A DNA stretch of 64,000 nt from Apostichopus japonicus (GCF_037975245.1 NC_092575.1:18306841-18370840), one strand, 5' to 3'; shown: positions 1-11,293, counted from the stretch's first letter. Program-made: numbers and translations. The notes: generated by a model from the sequence alone, not told the origin.

Positions 1-969
1 AAATTCCCAATCAGTTTCAATGTTAAAGGTAGTCTGTATATGACCCAAATTATAGGATGCTATAATTGCTAGAAGTTTTCAACAAGTTACTTTCATGGAG
101 GTCCTTAGTCCAAATTGTTCTCAGACATTCTTAATGAACACACAAGATGACTGAATGTCCCTGTGAGGTAAATTTCCTCAAAAGTGGTAATAAAAACAGT
201 TTATAGAATTTTGACCAAAGGTGACCATATTTGAATATTTGCATATTTTGGGCCAACATGGCATAATTTAAAATAATATATTGAAAAGTTCACTTACTTT
301 TTTTTTTTTTTGCTTTGATGCTTTTCACAGAACAATCTATATCTCTTACTCATCTAAAAGTTTGCACTGGCTTTGGTTACAGGAAGTGCATGATGATGTG
401 TAAACTGCACCAAGGAATTCTAATGCATCCTCCTATGCAGTTGAATCAAACTCTGGAAGAATCTGTTTCAACCTTGCAAGACAGGAGGCCCATGAAGTTC
501 AGGTTGAAATTGCGTGGAAGAGAGCTTTGATTACTTCCATTAATTCAGAGCTATGTCCATTATAGTGTTGAATGATGCTGCAAAGAAGCTAAAAAAAGAA
601 GGAAAATTTAGATTTGTAGGAAATCTACATCAGGCATGGGTGGCTCATCAATATATTAAAGTGGAAAAGATTTGGGTTGCAACCTTCATTTTTATCTATA
701 TTTTGTTAATGATTGCTTGATGTGTATTTTCTTGGAAGTCTGTCACTAGCTTCTGTAGCTGAAAAGTTACCCTCATCAAGTAAAATGATAAACACATATC
801 TTAATAACCATTTGTTGGAATATGCTACTGGGAGAACGGAGTAGAGGTATCATGAACTTGACAAAGAGAGTGCCCATGTTGGAAAATCTAGTATATTTGG
901 GGGATAATAAAACTTAAAACCCTTCATTGTTGAAGTGAAAATTATGATATTCTGCAATAAGTGCCAATC
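1..969. other. AT-rich intergenic DNA, no gene supported
   Basis: No recognisable gene or repeat. Short open frames at 315-530 (71 codons) and about 553-720 show no family motif. A T-run at 300-312 is simple sequence. An old exon fragment cannot be excluded, but nothing in the sequence supports a product. Confidence 0.6.
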
Positions 970-977
970 CTTGGGAT

Positions 978-1626
978 CAAGGGCGGCGGAACCAGGGGGG
1001 GCACAGGGGGCACGTGCCCCCCCACTTTTCCTCAGGTTAAAAATGTGCCTTTTTTCTCCATAAAAATTGAGGTGTCTCAAGTTAGCAAGAGGCCAGGGAA
1101 CCAGAATGAACACTCGGGAAGGGCCGTTTCCGGCCATCTGAGGGGTTTGTAAAACCAAAAATTTTCTTCTACGCTCCGCGCCAACCGATGGTGGCGCTCC
1201 ACTCAGATAGTCGTGCATACAATTTTGCAAATTCTGGCTACGCCCCTGACTTTAAATGAATTTCTGTGGGTCAAACTCAAAGCTATTTCGAATGGAAAAA
1301 ATTGTTAAGATATTAACAAGAAATAAACTCTAATTCGGAAGATTCCTACATTAGCAACTAGCATGATTTCACCTCATTTTGTCTCAAAAGAAAACTTGTT
1401 CCTTGTTTCCCAATTTGCACATTGGATATTGCAGTGCTAGTATGCATATTTTCCTTGAAGGGGGGGGGGGGGGTGTTGATGGAGTGATGTGTATACGCAA
1501 ATAAGATAATACAATAAGAGTTATAAAGGGTACTAAATATAAGGCTGCATCAGTCTAATCGAATTTCTGCAAAGTGCCCTTTGATGTCGGTGCCCCCCCA
1601 GATTAAAAGTGCTTCCGCCGCCCTTG
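978..1626. mobile_element. Non-autonomous hAT-type transposon (649 bp) with perfect target-site duplication
   Basis: The left end CAAGGGCGGCGGAA (978-991) is matched by its exact inverted copy TTCCGCCGCCCTTG at 1613-1626. The flanking 8 bases are identical on both sides: CTTGGGAT at 970-977 and 1627-1634. An 8-bp duplication and a terminus of form CAnnG are typical of the hAT superfamily. No transposase is visible inside, so the element must be mobilised in trans. The interior is a mosaic: 1069-1248 matches the right end of the larger element ending at 12361, and about 1255-1305 matches 10098-10148, which lies just upstream of an hAT transposase remnant. A poly-G run lies near 1460. The short frames crossing this region (850-1230 minus, 961-1152 and 1581-1796 plus) are chance frames through transposon ends. 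Confidence 0.92.
1069..1248. repeat. Transposon right-end fragment, also present at 12143-12361
   Basis: From GAGGTGTCTCAAG onward, this segment is nearly identical to 12143 onward for about 160 bases, including GGGCCGTTTCCGGCCATCTG and the pair of 'gctccgcgcc / ggtggcgctcc' blocks. It ends with CTGGCTACGCCCCTG (1234-1248), the inverted form of a hAT-like terminus. No matching left terminus is found here, so it is a truncated copy embedded in the 978-1626 element. Confidence 0.8.
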
Positions 1627-1634
1627 CTTGGGAT

Positions 1635-3636
1635 GGGGTTGGAACATCACAAAATGCCCCTTGCAATTGTGCTGATACAGGTTGGGTTTTTCCCTTTACT
1701 TCTCCAGGCATAAGGTTTTGTCAAGGATATGGTCCTGGCACAGTAAAAGTCTTTCATTTTTCAACATTTCCAGGTGGGGAGGATCAAGTCACATGAAGTC
1801 TTGCACCTCCATAGCTTGCAATCCCTGCCTTAATGAATTATTTCTAAAGCTGCATAGGTTGTCTTAGGTTACTTACCTTTAATTTGAATTTGAAGGACCA
1901 CTGCATGCTTTTAAGACAAAATTGCAAACTGGACAAATTAAGAAATATGATGTCCTTTAAGTTGGCTGAATTGGGACAAATTCATTCCAAAGTCATGACT
2001 TGTTTTCTGAATTTTCTCTGTTCTTTCAACTTCCCTGTACATATTGGTCAAATGGTTTAAAATGAGTTGTATGAATAGTTGATAAAGCTGATATATTCTG
2101 ACAAGTTGACAACCAGTTATTTCAATTGAATCATTTTTAATGAATTGTCTCACTGTAATTATTGATTGAGTGAGTGATCAGTCAATTAATTAAATCGTTA
2201 ATTGATTTAACGTTTAATTAAAATTAGTTAGGGGAATCAATTAAAAAAAGATGAAAATTAGATGACCTGTATGACTGAACTTTTCCTTTGAACTTGTTAG
2301 AGCAGTTTAAAACCTGTATGTGGTACTTCTAGCAACTGTCAAGTTGGAAAAAAAAGAAAGTTCTTTTTACATTTTGAATAGCACTTTGGATTTTAGTAGA
2401 CAAATTATTCCTTGCAAATAAATGCTTTCTTGAGTTCATTCATTGCAATTAGATGGCATATTGTTAATTGTTGGTGACAATAAAATTCAGATTTCAACTG
2501 AATCAATTTGAGAAGCTATACAGTATTAAATTGATTTTCATATGTTGGATGGTTATTTGCTAAGAACCAATAAATGCAGATCTATACCAATAGCATGGGT
2601 ACAGTCTTACAAGTATAGCTGGTACTGTAATAATTTTCAGAGTCATGTACCAACAAGTTATCAAGTTATCCCAACCACTGCAAATATTACCATTTTTGGG
2701 TGATATATGTTGAAAATATCCCATGCATGGAAATTATTGATTCAATATAGTTGCAAGCAAATTTGAAAACTCGAGTATACTTACACATTGCTTAATTACA
2801 ACGTTTTTATCTGTAAAACATGGCACCATATAGCAAAGTTAATGAAGTGTGATGATTATGTCCTAAGAAACTGGCCAGCGTCACAATATCCCTGTATCTG
2901 TTACGTCCTGAGATATAGGCCACGTAACACAACATCTAATTCCATACTTGTATAATGCTGAGCTGCAGACACTGGCCTTTGTGGCAAGATCTTGAACACA
3001 TATATTATGTATACTGTCTATCAAATATACTGTATGTATACAATTTATCCTTATTTTTTTTTAAACTAACAGAAATTTAGGACGGTCAATATCAGTCCCT
3101 ATTCTGGAAATGCCTCTATGAGGATTCCTGTGATGATAGAATAAATGTTGATGAAAGAATAAATGTGACTTCATGCAGTGTTTTACAACCTGTATGAAAT
3201 TAATACTCCAACCACACATGCAAAGTGCAATGTGGTTCCCAGCTACACCACTCAATGGGGAAATGGTAATTTGATGGCTGTTCTTCCTGCAAACTCAGTC
3301 TAGACAGTGTGTTATCAACTCAACCAACTTTGGCCAAGTTCCTGATGTTGTCGGCTGCAAGCCAGGAATCTCATTGGGTTCCTGCCACCACCATGAAGAT
3401 TTAAGCAGTATATCATTTCTACCATAACAACAACATTGGAATAGTAAAGCAACATTACCATAATGATGCTATATCACAATTATTAAGCAATATTATATAT
3501 TATATGAATTAAGCAATATGTTAAGGGACATTTTCTTAATATTAGTTTGTTCAATATATGAAAAATCAACCAAGTTAAAATGCATTATGGTTTCCATGAT
3601 GTAACATGAGTAATTTGTGTATGCGTTTGTTTGTGT
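1635..3636. other. AT-rich intergenic DNA, nothing recognisable
   Basis: No gene, RNA gene or transposon end recognised. The minus-strand frames at 1938-2153 and 3061-3255 have no motif. Two small palindromic spots are visible: AT-rich repeats of the aattaatt/ttaatt type near 2183-2222, and GTTACGT...ACGTAAC near 2900-2930. Neither is strong enough to name. Confidence 0.55.
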
Positions 3637-3656
3637 GGGGGGGAGGGAAGGGGGGG
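3637..3656 (+). other. G-rich tract, G-quadruplex-compatible
   Basis: Runs of seven, three and seven G separated by A and AA give at least four G3 tracts with short loops. This is a sequence-level potential only; such tracts are common next to decayed transposon ends in this window. Confidence 0.5.
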
Positions 3657-4005
3657 TTGCACACACTTAATAGTAATTAAGGTTCTACAAATATTAGAAA
3701 AAGCTAACAATGATGAATGAGATGCAACAAACATGGGCGAAAATGGAAAATATCTGCCAAGAAAACGAGACAGACCATTCCTGCAGGCTATGAGGTATCA
3801 TTATGTTAAGTATCAACTCAAATGGAATAAAATTCTTCCGATTCTGTGTTTATAAGGAAATTTCAGCTGAACCCTATTTTGTCACACATCTCATCAATAT
3901 GCAGCAAAATCAAAATAGCACTGAAAACATTGCATTGGGTAACCAACCTGCTCAATAAACTTTAGTCATACCACATATGGTTGGTGAGCAATTGCAGATC
4001 AGGTT
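3657..4005. other. Intergenic, nothing recognisable
   Basis: AT-rich sequence with no supported gene. It lies downstream of the minus-strand integrase pseudogene and could hold its decayed 3' end, but I see no exon in it. Confidence 0.5.
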
Positions 4006-4273
4006 TTAATGTTAAGCCCTGCCCACTCATTTCGTTGCACGATATCTGCACCAAAAGCAATAACGACCCTCCTTAGCTCGTCATTGCTGCAAGGATCACC
4101 TCAAACCAACCTACCATTCTTCAGATTGGAGCTAACAGTTATTAATGTTAAGCCCTGCCCACTCATTTTGTTGCACAATATCTGCACCAAAAGCAATAAC
4201 GACCCTCCTTAGCTCATCATTGCTTCAAGGATCACCTCAAACCAACCTACCATTCTTCAGATTGGAGCTAACA
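4006..4273. repeat. 136-bp direct tandem duplication, two copies
   Basis: Copy 1 (4006-4141) and copy 2 (4142-4273) are offset by exactly 136 bases from TTAATGTTAAGCCCTGCCC to TTGGAGCTAACA and differ at only a few positions (for example tcgttgcacg versus ttgttgcaca). The high identity implies a recent duplication. It sits just beyond the 3' end of the integrase pseudogene. The overlapping plus-strand frames at 4009-4212 and 4145-4543 arise from the duplication and carry no protein signature. Confidence 0.92.
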
Positions 4274-4303
4274 AGAGAATGTCAGCTAAAATCTATTTTG
4301 GTC

Positions 4304-7059
4304 CTATTTCTTCTTCAAAGGAAGGCCTGTGGAACTGTTAATATGTGTGTACAGCCCTCTCTCATTCACAGCCTTGACTCCATACGGCTCAAGCCAAGAG
4401 TTTCGAACTTCCCTCCTCTTCAGGCATCCTTTCCAGCATTCCGGACGAGAACACTAGAACCAACTTTGAAGCTCTGCATAAAACAAAATCCAGCAAATAT
4501 ACATAAACATCATAATACAATGTATATGTTGCCATTCATTTAACTACAGTCAGTTTTCGATGCACAACAAAGCATTATGTAATAACCTGTTTTGATTGCT
4601 GCCTTTAATCAAAATTCTTTTTCTTGCCGTTCTTGGGCTTTGCCAATATTTTCTTTCACAAAACCTTTGATTATGTCCTGCGACTGTGACATGAGTTGTA
4701 AAACCCTTTCCCTCTGTGCATCGCTGCAGCAGGAGACTCTGGTTGGACAATGGAGTCTTCAATGTCGACTGGTAACAATGGCTCTCTGGATATATGAAGA
4801 TAAATTAACAATCAATTATTCACAACACTTTGTTGACTGAAGAATATTTTTTTTTTTTTTTAATTTTATTTTCGCTATTAAGACCCTGGAACCATAAATT
4901 TGAGTCACATCACATACTCAAACCAGCAGAAATATAAAACCAAGGTATATTCTGTGCTGTTATAGGTCCAAATTGCATACCAGCCCAAAATATGATATAT
5001 AGTATATGAAAAACAAAACCAATGTCAGTGGCATTAATTGCATGTATCTTAATTACTTGGCATGCTTTTATAGTTTAATGAATGTTCATCTTTTGTACTT
5101 GCTGAAGAGTGTACCATATACAGAATTAATCTGTTTATTTGTTTAGGTGTTGTAACTTAAATAGGGTTATTGGTGGTCCTCTATTTAGCTGTTTTTCCCA
5201 GGACCTGGGATGTGTCGAATGAGATTTTATCCTATAGAGGATCAGTGTAGCTATGCAGGATTTGTCCAAACTCTCTTGTCCCTGATTGCTTTTCTCTGTA
5301 TATGACCTTTACAAATGTAAACCTCTATTCAGCAATGGTAGGTTTGAATTGTTACAAACCTTCCAAACATCACAACGAAAGAAGAAAGACCTGTTGAACC
5401 ATGTTTTGCTGTACGGTACCCCATGAGAATGGAAGACAGTGTTTCATCCCAGTCATCTTGGTTTTGATTGACAACTTTGATGAGTGACATTTGCAGAGTT
5501 TGGTTGAATCTTTCATCCAGCCCATTGGTCTATGGGTGGTAGCTGAAGGATACTCTGTGGCAGTGGCGTAGGAAGGTACTTTTGAGTGGGGGGGCTGAAG
5601 ACTGATGGCCGGCCTGGGGGAGGGGTCTAAGGGGAGGGGGTGTCCCCCTCCCCTTTGGAATTTTTTGCATTTCCAGGTGGCCTCAGATGCAATTTGATGC
5701 AATATAGCACACTTCAACACCCACTCCATTTTGTAAACTTAATTTTGTATTTTCACCTGGCCTTAGATGCAATTTGGTGCTCCAAATGAGATTTTTTTTT
5801 CTCATTTGGAAATGAAAAAGGGGTTTTCTGACCTGCGAACCGGGGGGGGGGCGGAATGATACTTCCGCCCCTCCACATTTTTCACTGGGGGCCAGCCCCC
5901 CCAGCCCCCCCGGTTCCTACGCCCTTGCTCTGTGGCTCACCCGTCATGTCAAATAGGGACTTGTTCAGAGCATTAACAAATTCTCCTCTCTGGTCTAAGA
6001 TGAAAATTTTCATGCACCCAAATCTAAATAAATGGAAAATTAAACAAGTTGTTCAAGTACTGGTTACAAATAATGCAGTAAACTATTGGCATCTTCAGAG
6101 TGGCCATGTGGTTTAATCAGGAGATTCTTTTAGCACTTCTTTCAAAACAAGTAAGTTAAGCACTGACAGAACACCTGGTCTTGGATGCACTGACTGTTAT
6201 CCCACAAACATTTTATTCACATTAACTTATAAAACAACTTCAAGAAATTCCTGTAACCATTTGGCCGCTTTCTGGGTCACAGGTAAAACTGAGAACAAAT
6301 GCAGGTCTGCATAACTACAGTAACTTCAAAAATATGTTATGTAAAGTAAAAACAAAGTAGATGGATATATACCTGGCCATGGTTTCAAACAGAAAGTTTG
6401 CAACGGTTTATGCTGTTTTGTCTCTTACAGCAACAGCCTCTGGCCATTTTGAAAAATAGTCACATAGGGTTATGATGTACTTATTTCCATTGATGGTCTC
6501 TGCAAGGGGTCCAATCATATCCACACCCACCTAAAAAAAAAGGAAAATAGCATTCAGAACCATACACAATCGTACCAACTGATGTTCAAGTGATTTATGT
6601 GTGAGCTTTTGTAGACAATATACTGCTATTAAGGATATCCAATCATGCTGATATATACTCATTGAAAAAAAGTTAACAAAAGATTCCTCGATGACTGAAT
6701 GAGCTAAAAGCAGGTATTCTTACACTGCTAATAAGGTGCATACAATCAACAATTCTTGTACAAAACAGAATGCTGTATCAAATTTTGCAAATACTTTTGA
6801 TACTGGACAGTGAAGATTTTTTAATTTCAATGATTTAAATTGCATGATTTTGGCTTTTCTTGATTTACAACTATTACTGCTCACACTTTTCAGCACAAAG
6901 CTCGGTGGCTGTTTATTGCTCCCGTTAGTCTAAACTCTTTGATCTTTTCCGTATCGATCTTTTTACATTTAATGTTGAATTTTCAGGGCACAGTCCTGAC
7001 AAACGATATTTTCCAATGATGCTGTACTCTTCATCGGTATCCAGCTCAGGAGAAGTCAT
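4304..7059 (-). pseudogene. Intron-containing Ty3/Gypsy-type integrase gene (GIN/KRBA2-like), inactivated
   Basis: The minus strand carries five exon-like pieces: about 6925-7059 (ATG at 7059, start MTSPELDTDEEYS), 6373-6530, 5360-6023 (split by a MITE), 4587-4785 and about 4304-4473. Integrase-core signatures appear in order: VGVDMIGPL with the first Asp, DYFSKWPEA, FILDQRGEFVNAL with the second Asp, and GLDERFNQTL with the catalytic Glu, followed by WDETL and GYRTAKHGSTG. Downstream come IGKAQERQ and FKVGSSVLVRN, as in the C-terminal region of these proteins. Most exon edges have canonical AG/GT signals in matching phase. That argues for a host-type integrase gene with introns rather than an LTR element; no LTRs were seen. 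The zinc-binding HHCC exon expected between 6531 and 6924 was not found. Lesions: in-frame TAA in the 6373-6530 exon, a frameshift next to the MITE site, TAG inside the YHP-TNG motif, a frameshift and TGA in the 4587-4785 exon, and TGA, a shift and TAG in the last exon. The family call is strong; the exact subfamily is inferred. Confidence 0.85.
5561..5927. mobile_element. hAT-type MITE (367 bp) inserted in an integrase exon
   Basis: The left end CAGTGGCGTAGGAAG and the right end (inverted: CAAGGGCGTAGGAAC) are imperfect terminal inverted repeats of CAnnG form. The 8 bases CTCTGTGG occur at 5553-5560 and again at 5928-5935, a perfect target-site duplication. The interior is G/C-run-rich and has no coding capacity. 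Removing it mentally brings the two halves of one integrase exon (5360-5560 and 5936-6023, minus strand) together with no missing residues apart from a one-base shift. The short frames at 5370-5729 (minus) and 5856-6116 (plus) cross its borders and are not genes. Confidence 0.95.
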
Positions 7060-8528
7060 CTTGTAATATCAGATCGGGCTAAGTAAGTTAACGGTCTCAA
7101 CTCCTAATGCTTAACCGAAGGCCAGAACAGTGCGTGCAAATATGCAACTATTAAGAATTTTGTGTGCCTGCGCGTTACACATTGAAATGTATTGCTTAGT
7201 ATTAACAAGCATGGCCTGTGTTTAATAAATTTATGTCTTGTTGATCACTTTTATTTGTTTCGAACTTGGAACCTATTAAGAGTTTATATATCTTTTTTAG
7301 TAAGGTTATCAATTAATAACATGTTTGTTTACTCATTATTATTGCCTTTAAATGAACAATATGTTTTATTACTAAGTATTAGGTTATATTAGGTAAAGCA
7401 TTGGGGTGATGTCTGAAACAAGATCTATTTGGATAGGTGATGTTCGGAACAAGAGTCATGACAAAAAATCTTAGAGGACATTACCCAAAACTGTCAGCTT
7501 TTGGTTAATATATATATGCTTATGTTGTGGTTTGATTTTATGGTATTTTGTTTCAATTACTTTCAATTTTGCTCTTTAATGAGAAAACTGTAATTCAGGA
7601 AAAATTGTGATTTTTCTCACGATACTCTAATTTTTCTTTTATAACATCATCAATATCATTGAAAACTTGTCTGATTATAGTAAATTTTATGTTAATAAAG
7701 AAAATAACGACAGAATTCCCAAAATGTAGCAGCAATGGAGTGGCACCACCATTAAGAAAAGAACCACTTTTGGAAAATTTATAGATTGTCACACTTTTCT
7801 ACCATCTTGAATATAATTTCCGGAATAGTTTAAGGCCTGGTCAATTCTAATTCATAAATTGCAGATATTAATTATGTTTTTTTATTTAGAATAGAAGTTC
7901 TGTACTGTAATTTGAAAATTTGCTACCTTTGGCAACCGTGAAACGTGAACAGACCTAATTTCCAAGACGCTGATGTCAAACTCAAAGGTATAACAAACTT
8001 TTGTAAAATTTTGAAGCCTTGCAGTGAGAGTTGTACAGTAAACCGCGAGAGTTGGCAGGCCTGCAAAACCCTAGCAATAGTCATCGACTTTTGTTGAAAA
8101 CGATTTTTGCTGATGTACTGCATGAGCCTAGTCTAAGTCTTAACCCTATTGTTTTAAACTTTAGCCAGTGGCAGTAGGCCAAATTGTATTGGCCTAATGG
8201 AATTTTTGGCTGGAACTGTAACTGTGTAAGGCCTAGCTAATTTAGAACTAGCCGTATGGCTGATAAGTCTGTTATCAAATCTTCAATCAAAGCGTTGTTG
8301 CATAGCATGCTAGGTGCTTACCCTAGGAGTATCTTAGGCTAAGCCATTACCATCTTCCATATACTTATTTCAATACCACCTGACTCCCCTGTCGTTGGCC
8401 AAAAAAGGGGATATTGAATATCTACCCCATTTGGTACTGCTAGGCATACTTAATGCTCCTCTGCACAAATTCATGATTAATTAAGCACACAGAGTATTAT
8501 TTCATAGGTCAAGCCAAACATGTCTTCA
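7060..8528. other. Intergenic region upstream of the integrase pseudogene
   Basis: No gene recognised. It would contain the promoter and 5' region of the minus-strand integrase pseudogene. TAGGCC-type motifs become frequent from about 8140 on and resume after 12370, which is consistent with one ancestral stretch split by the 8537-12361 insertion. The minus frames at 7595-7792 and 7923-8123 have no motif. Confidence 0.55.
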
Positions 8529-9234
8529 CGCACAGGCAGGGACGTAGCCAGGGGGGGGGGGGGAGCGACCGCTCCCACCTTTCAGTGTCGATTTTTTTTT
8601 TTTTAAACTGTTGTTTTTTTAGCATGGTATTTTGTCAGTGCTCTTTTGATCTTGAATACTCGTCAGCTCTGTTAACTCGGTTATATTCGTATTAACATTC
8701 ACGCCTACTGATTCAACTACTAACTTAGTTTGGCAGATGCAATTAGCTAAATTTAGCCTATAGCCTATTACAAGCCTACAGTTGGCCACTGCGTAATAAA
8801 ATACATATTGCCTACCTAACCGCACTCTATGGAATGTCACAAACCGTATGCACAACAATGTCGACAACGTTCGTTCTCATCCTCTCTATGATTAGTCCTA
8901 AGTTGTGCACGAACAGCATGTTATGAAGCTAAGCTATAGCAATCGTACGTGATATGCACTTCCTTTAAATAATTATTACACTGCTAACGATAACGATATT
9001 TGTTTTTAGGCCACTGCATATCTGGCTATATTACAAAATATGAAAGTTTATATTGTCCATCAGTTAAGTTCGTCAAATGTATTAAAGTCCAGACATTGGA
9101 CAATAAACAAGAATCATCCTACTGGAAAAATTGTAAAAGAGCACTATGTTTGTCTTTCTGATATATTATGTAAAAGAACATGTAAAAGAATTCAAACAGG
9201 AAACAAAATCTGCTGATAATATGATATCCGTGAT

Positions 9235-9249
9235 CAGGGGCGTAGCCAG
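9235..9249 (+). other. Solo hAT-like terminus
   Basis: CAGGGGCGTAGCCAG matches the inverted terminus at 1234-1248 and resembles the ends of the host element. No partner with a matching flanking duplication was found nearby, so this is a truncated insertion or an internal duplicate of an end. Confidence 0.6.
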
Positions 9250-9938
9250 TATGTAGCACTGTAGGCCCGGGCCTACACTTTTTTTGGCCAAGTTATCTTT
9301 TTTAAAAACATCCATATTTCAAATCCATAAGCTTGCTGGACGAGTTTAAGAGTCCAGACAGGAATAACTATTGAAATGAACGTAGCAAGAATATGGCTAA
9401 ATTAGGTGACCTAGTCTTCTAATTTAGGCTGTCATTTCTATCGCGTGCCGTTTCATTCAACACTCTACCCGCCGAAAATTCTAGAATCCGATCTTGTCAG
9501 TTTTTTTAACATCTAGTTAAGAAGGGTATTACTAATTACCATACCGGACCCAATCGGACCATACCGGACCATATCGTACCATACCGGACCATATCGGGTA
9601 TGAATAATTACCATACCGGACCCATTCGGACCATTCTGGACCATATCGTACCATACCGGACCATACCGGACCGAACCCGAGGCGAAATAAATGACCATCA
9701 GACACCACCGAAGTCATTTTTATTATATTTTATCATTAAAATGCTGGTTATGTGTCAACATTCATCTCAAAATCGGAATTTGGGATGGATGTTGACAACA
9801 AATCTGGGTTCTGCCGGCCATTTTATCCAAATGGGGCCGGTGTAACAGGAATCCAAGTCCCCCAGGAATCTACGTCCGCCTTCCTTTGTCCTGACGCATC
9901 AGGCCACGGGGTCCCTTTCTGCTGGATTATGTGAGAGG

Positions 9939-10431
9939 CAAGGGCGGCGGAACCGGGGGGCACAGGGGGCACGTGCCCCCCACTTTTCCTCAGGTTAAAA
10001 ATGTGCCATTTTTCAACATAAAAATTGTACGCTTAATCACCTTATTAGGTCAGCGATATTTCAGTAAGAGATCTAATCCTAATTTAGAATTATTAATTAA
10101 TTTCTGTGGGTCAAACTCAAAGCTATTTCGAATGGACAAAAATTGTTAGTATCTCTCCTGTCAGACCACAATGACATTCGCCTGGCATTTCCGAATGTTC
10201 TCTGCCTAATACACATATACCTACTGGCACCAATGAGCGCAGCCTCCGGAGAGAGATCTTTCTCCGTACAACGATGGATAAAGACATACTTGCGGAGCAC
10301 AATTAGTGAAAACGGTATAATAATATGCTAATGCTTCATATCCATAAAGCAAGAACGGATGGATTAGTTATACGGGACATCGCTTAAGAGTTTACAAAGC
10401 GAAACCCACGTCGAATGAAATATTTCGGGAA
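9939..10431 (+). mobile_element. Truncated hAT element of the 978-1626 family
   Basis: The left terminus CAAGGGCGGCGGAA (9939-9952) and the following 75 or so bases match 978-1066. 10098-10148 matches 1255-1305. It continues into a transposase C-terminal remnant, which makes this copy a relic of the autonomous parent of the 978-1626 MITE family. The right terminus and second target duplication are missing. Confidence 0.8.
10145..10431 (+). pseudogene. hAT transposase C-terminal (dimerisation) domain remnant
   Basis: The 10145-10320 frame contains LAFPNVLCLIHIYL, then SAASGERSFSVQRWIKTYL followed by RSTI. This is the signature of the hAT C-terminal dimerisation region, which usually reads A-x-ERSFS-x-L-x-x-I-K-x-Y-L-R-S-T. 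After a frameshift near 10320-10335 the reading continues as LMLHIHKARTDGLVIRDIA, a stop codon, and RRMKYFGKF, matching the usual end of these transposases. The N-terminal zinc finger and the catalytic DDE core are absent. The remnant is about 95 codons of a protein normally several hundred residues long. It is inactive and would have catalysed cut-and-paste transposition in the nucleus. Confidence 0.88.
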
Positions 10432-10466
10432 GTTTTAAATGTTTACTACACCACAAGGTTTGTAAC

Positions 10467-10482
10467 CAGTGGCGGAGCGTCC
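10467..10482 (+). other. Solo DNA-transposon terminus
   Basis: CAGTGGCGGAGCGTCC, followed by a G-run and a C-run, has the layout of the other hAT-type ends in this window. No inverted partner was found. Confidence 0.5.
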
Positions 10483-10559
10483 ATACAGTCAGGGGGGTGG
10501 ATGCCCCCCCCCCCACTGACGGACTCAAATGGACTGCATGTGCCCTTAAATGGAGAATA

Positions 10560-11048
10560 AGGTGGCATTAACAAGGAAAGGGGTGATTTAACCAGGAATG
10601 AGGTGGAAAATCAGTTTAATATTAACCAGGATAACGGTGACATCAACCTGGAAATGTTGTTTAATTTAACCAGAAAGGGGTGGAACATTCTGTGATATTA
10701 ACCAGGATAGTATTAGCACCAACCAGGCAAAGTGTGGTAAATTTGACCAGGAAAGAGGTGAAATATTTAATGATATTAACCAGGATAGTATTAGTATCAA
10801 CCAGGAAATGTTGGTTAATATCACCAGGAATGGGGTGAATACCCATTGATATTAACCAGGACAGTGTCAAATTTCACCACGACATTTAACCAGGCTTTCC
10901 TGGTTATATTTACCAGGATTTTGCTAAAATCTCATTCACCAGGCAACTTGGTGAAAACAACCAGGATATATAGGGTAGCATATAAACGCAACTCTTGATA
11001 AAAATTTCACCAAGAATTGGTGAAATTTCACCAGGTTGTTTTTAGAGT
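10560..11048. repeat. Degenerate ~77-bp tandem repeat rich in ACCAGG/GGTG
   Basis: The phrase GATATTAACCAGGA recurs at roughly 10619, 10694, 10772 and 10849, a spacing of about 75-78 bases. Within each period, alternating ACCAGG and GGTG(A) words occur. It ends in the near-palindrome GGTGAAATTTCACC (about 11021-11034). No coding signal. The minus frames at 10661-10870 and 10936-11118 are by-products. Confidence 0.75.
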
Positions 11049-11293
11049 GTAATAAGCGATCGTTGTAGGTGTATCGAAGTATCCTCGCTCGGTTGCAAGA
11101 TGCAATATGAGAACCCAATGAAGAAAATGGTTCTTTTATAGTCCTTGGACACTTTCATCACGAACATCTCACTTAATCACTATCTCCTCACTATCTCATC
11201 CATTTAGAACTGTTCACACCTTCTTCAAAACAACCCGCATCACTATATCACAAATTGATCACTAAATTCTTTTGATCTCGTAGGACCTGAAAC

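Noticed and set aside
315-530. 71-residue plus-strand protein
   Set aside because: No motif and ordinary length for a chance frame in this composition.
850-1248. 126-residue minus-strand protein and 63-residue plus-strand protein
   Set aside because: They run through the end of the hAT MITE and its embedded fragment; no domain.
930-1670. Cys-rich exon (CNKC…) restored across the empty site of the 978-1626 element
   Set aside because: The open stretch is only about 24 codons, ends in a stop and matches no finger spacing that I know.
6423-6431. Splice donor GTAAGA inside the integrase exon 6373-6530
   Set aside because: The integrase reading continues past it in the same frame to a better-placed AG/GT at 6373/6372 whose phase matches the next exon.
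4304-7059. LTR retrotransposon or endogenous retrovirus
   Set aside because: No LTRs, primer-binding site, gag, reverse transcriptase or env were seen, and the integrase is interrupted by phase-matched introns.
9513-9717. Tyr/Gly/Pro-rich small proteins (also 11651-11893)
   Set aside because: They are readings of the CCATACCGGACC sub-repeats of the foldback arms.
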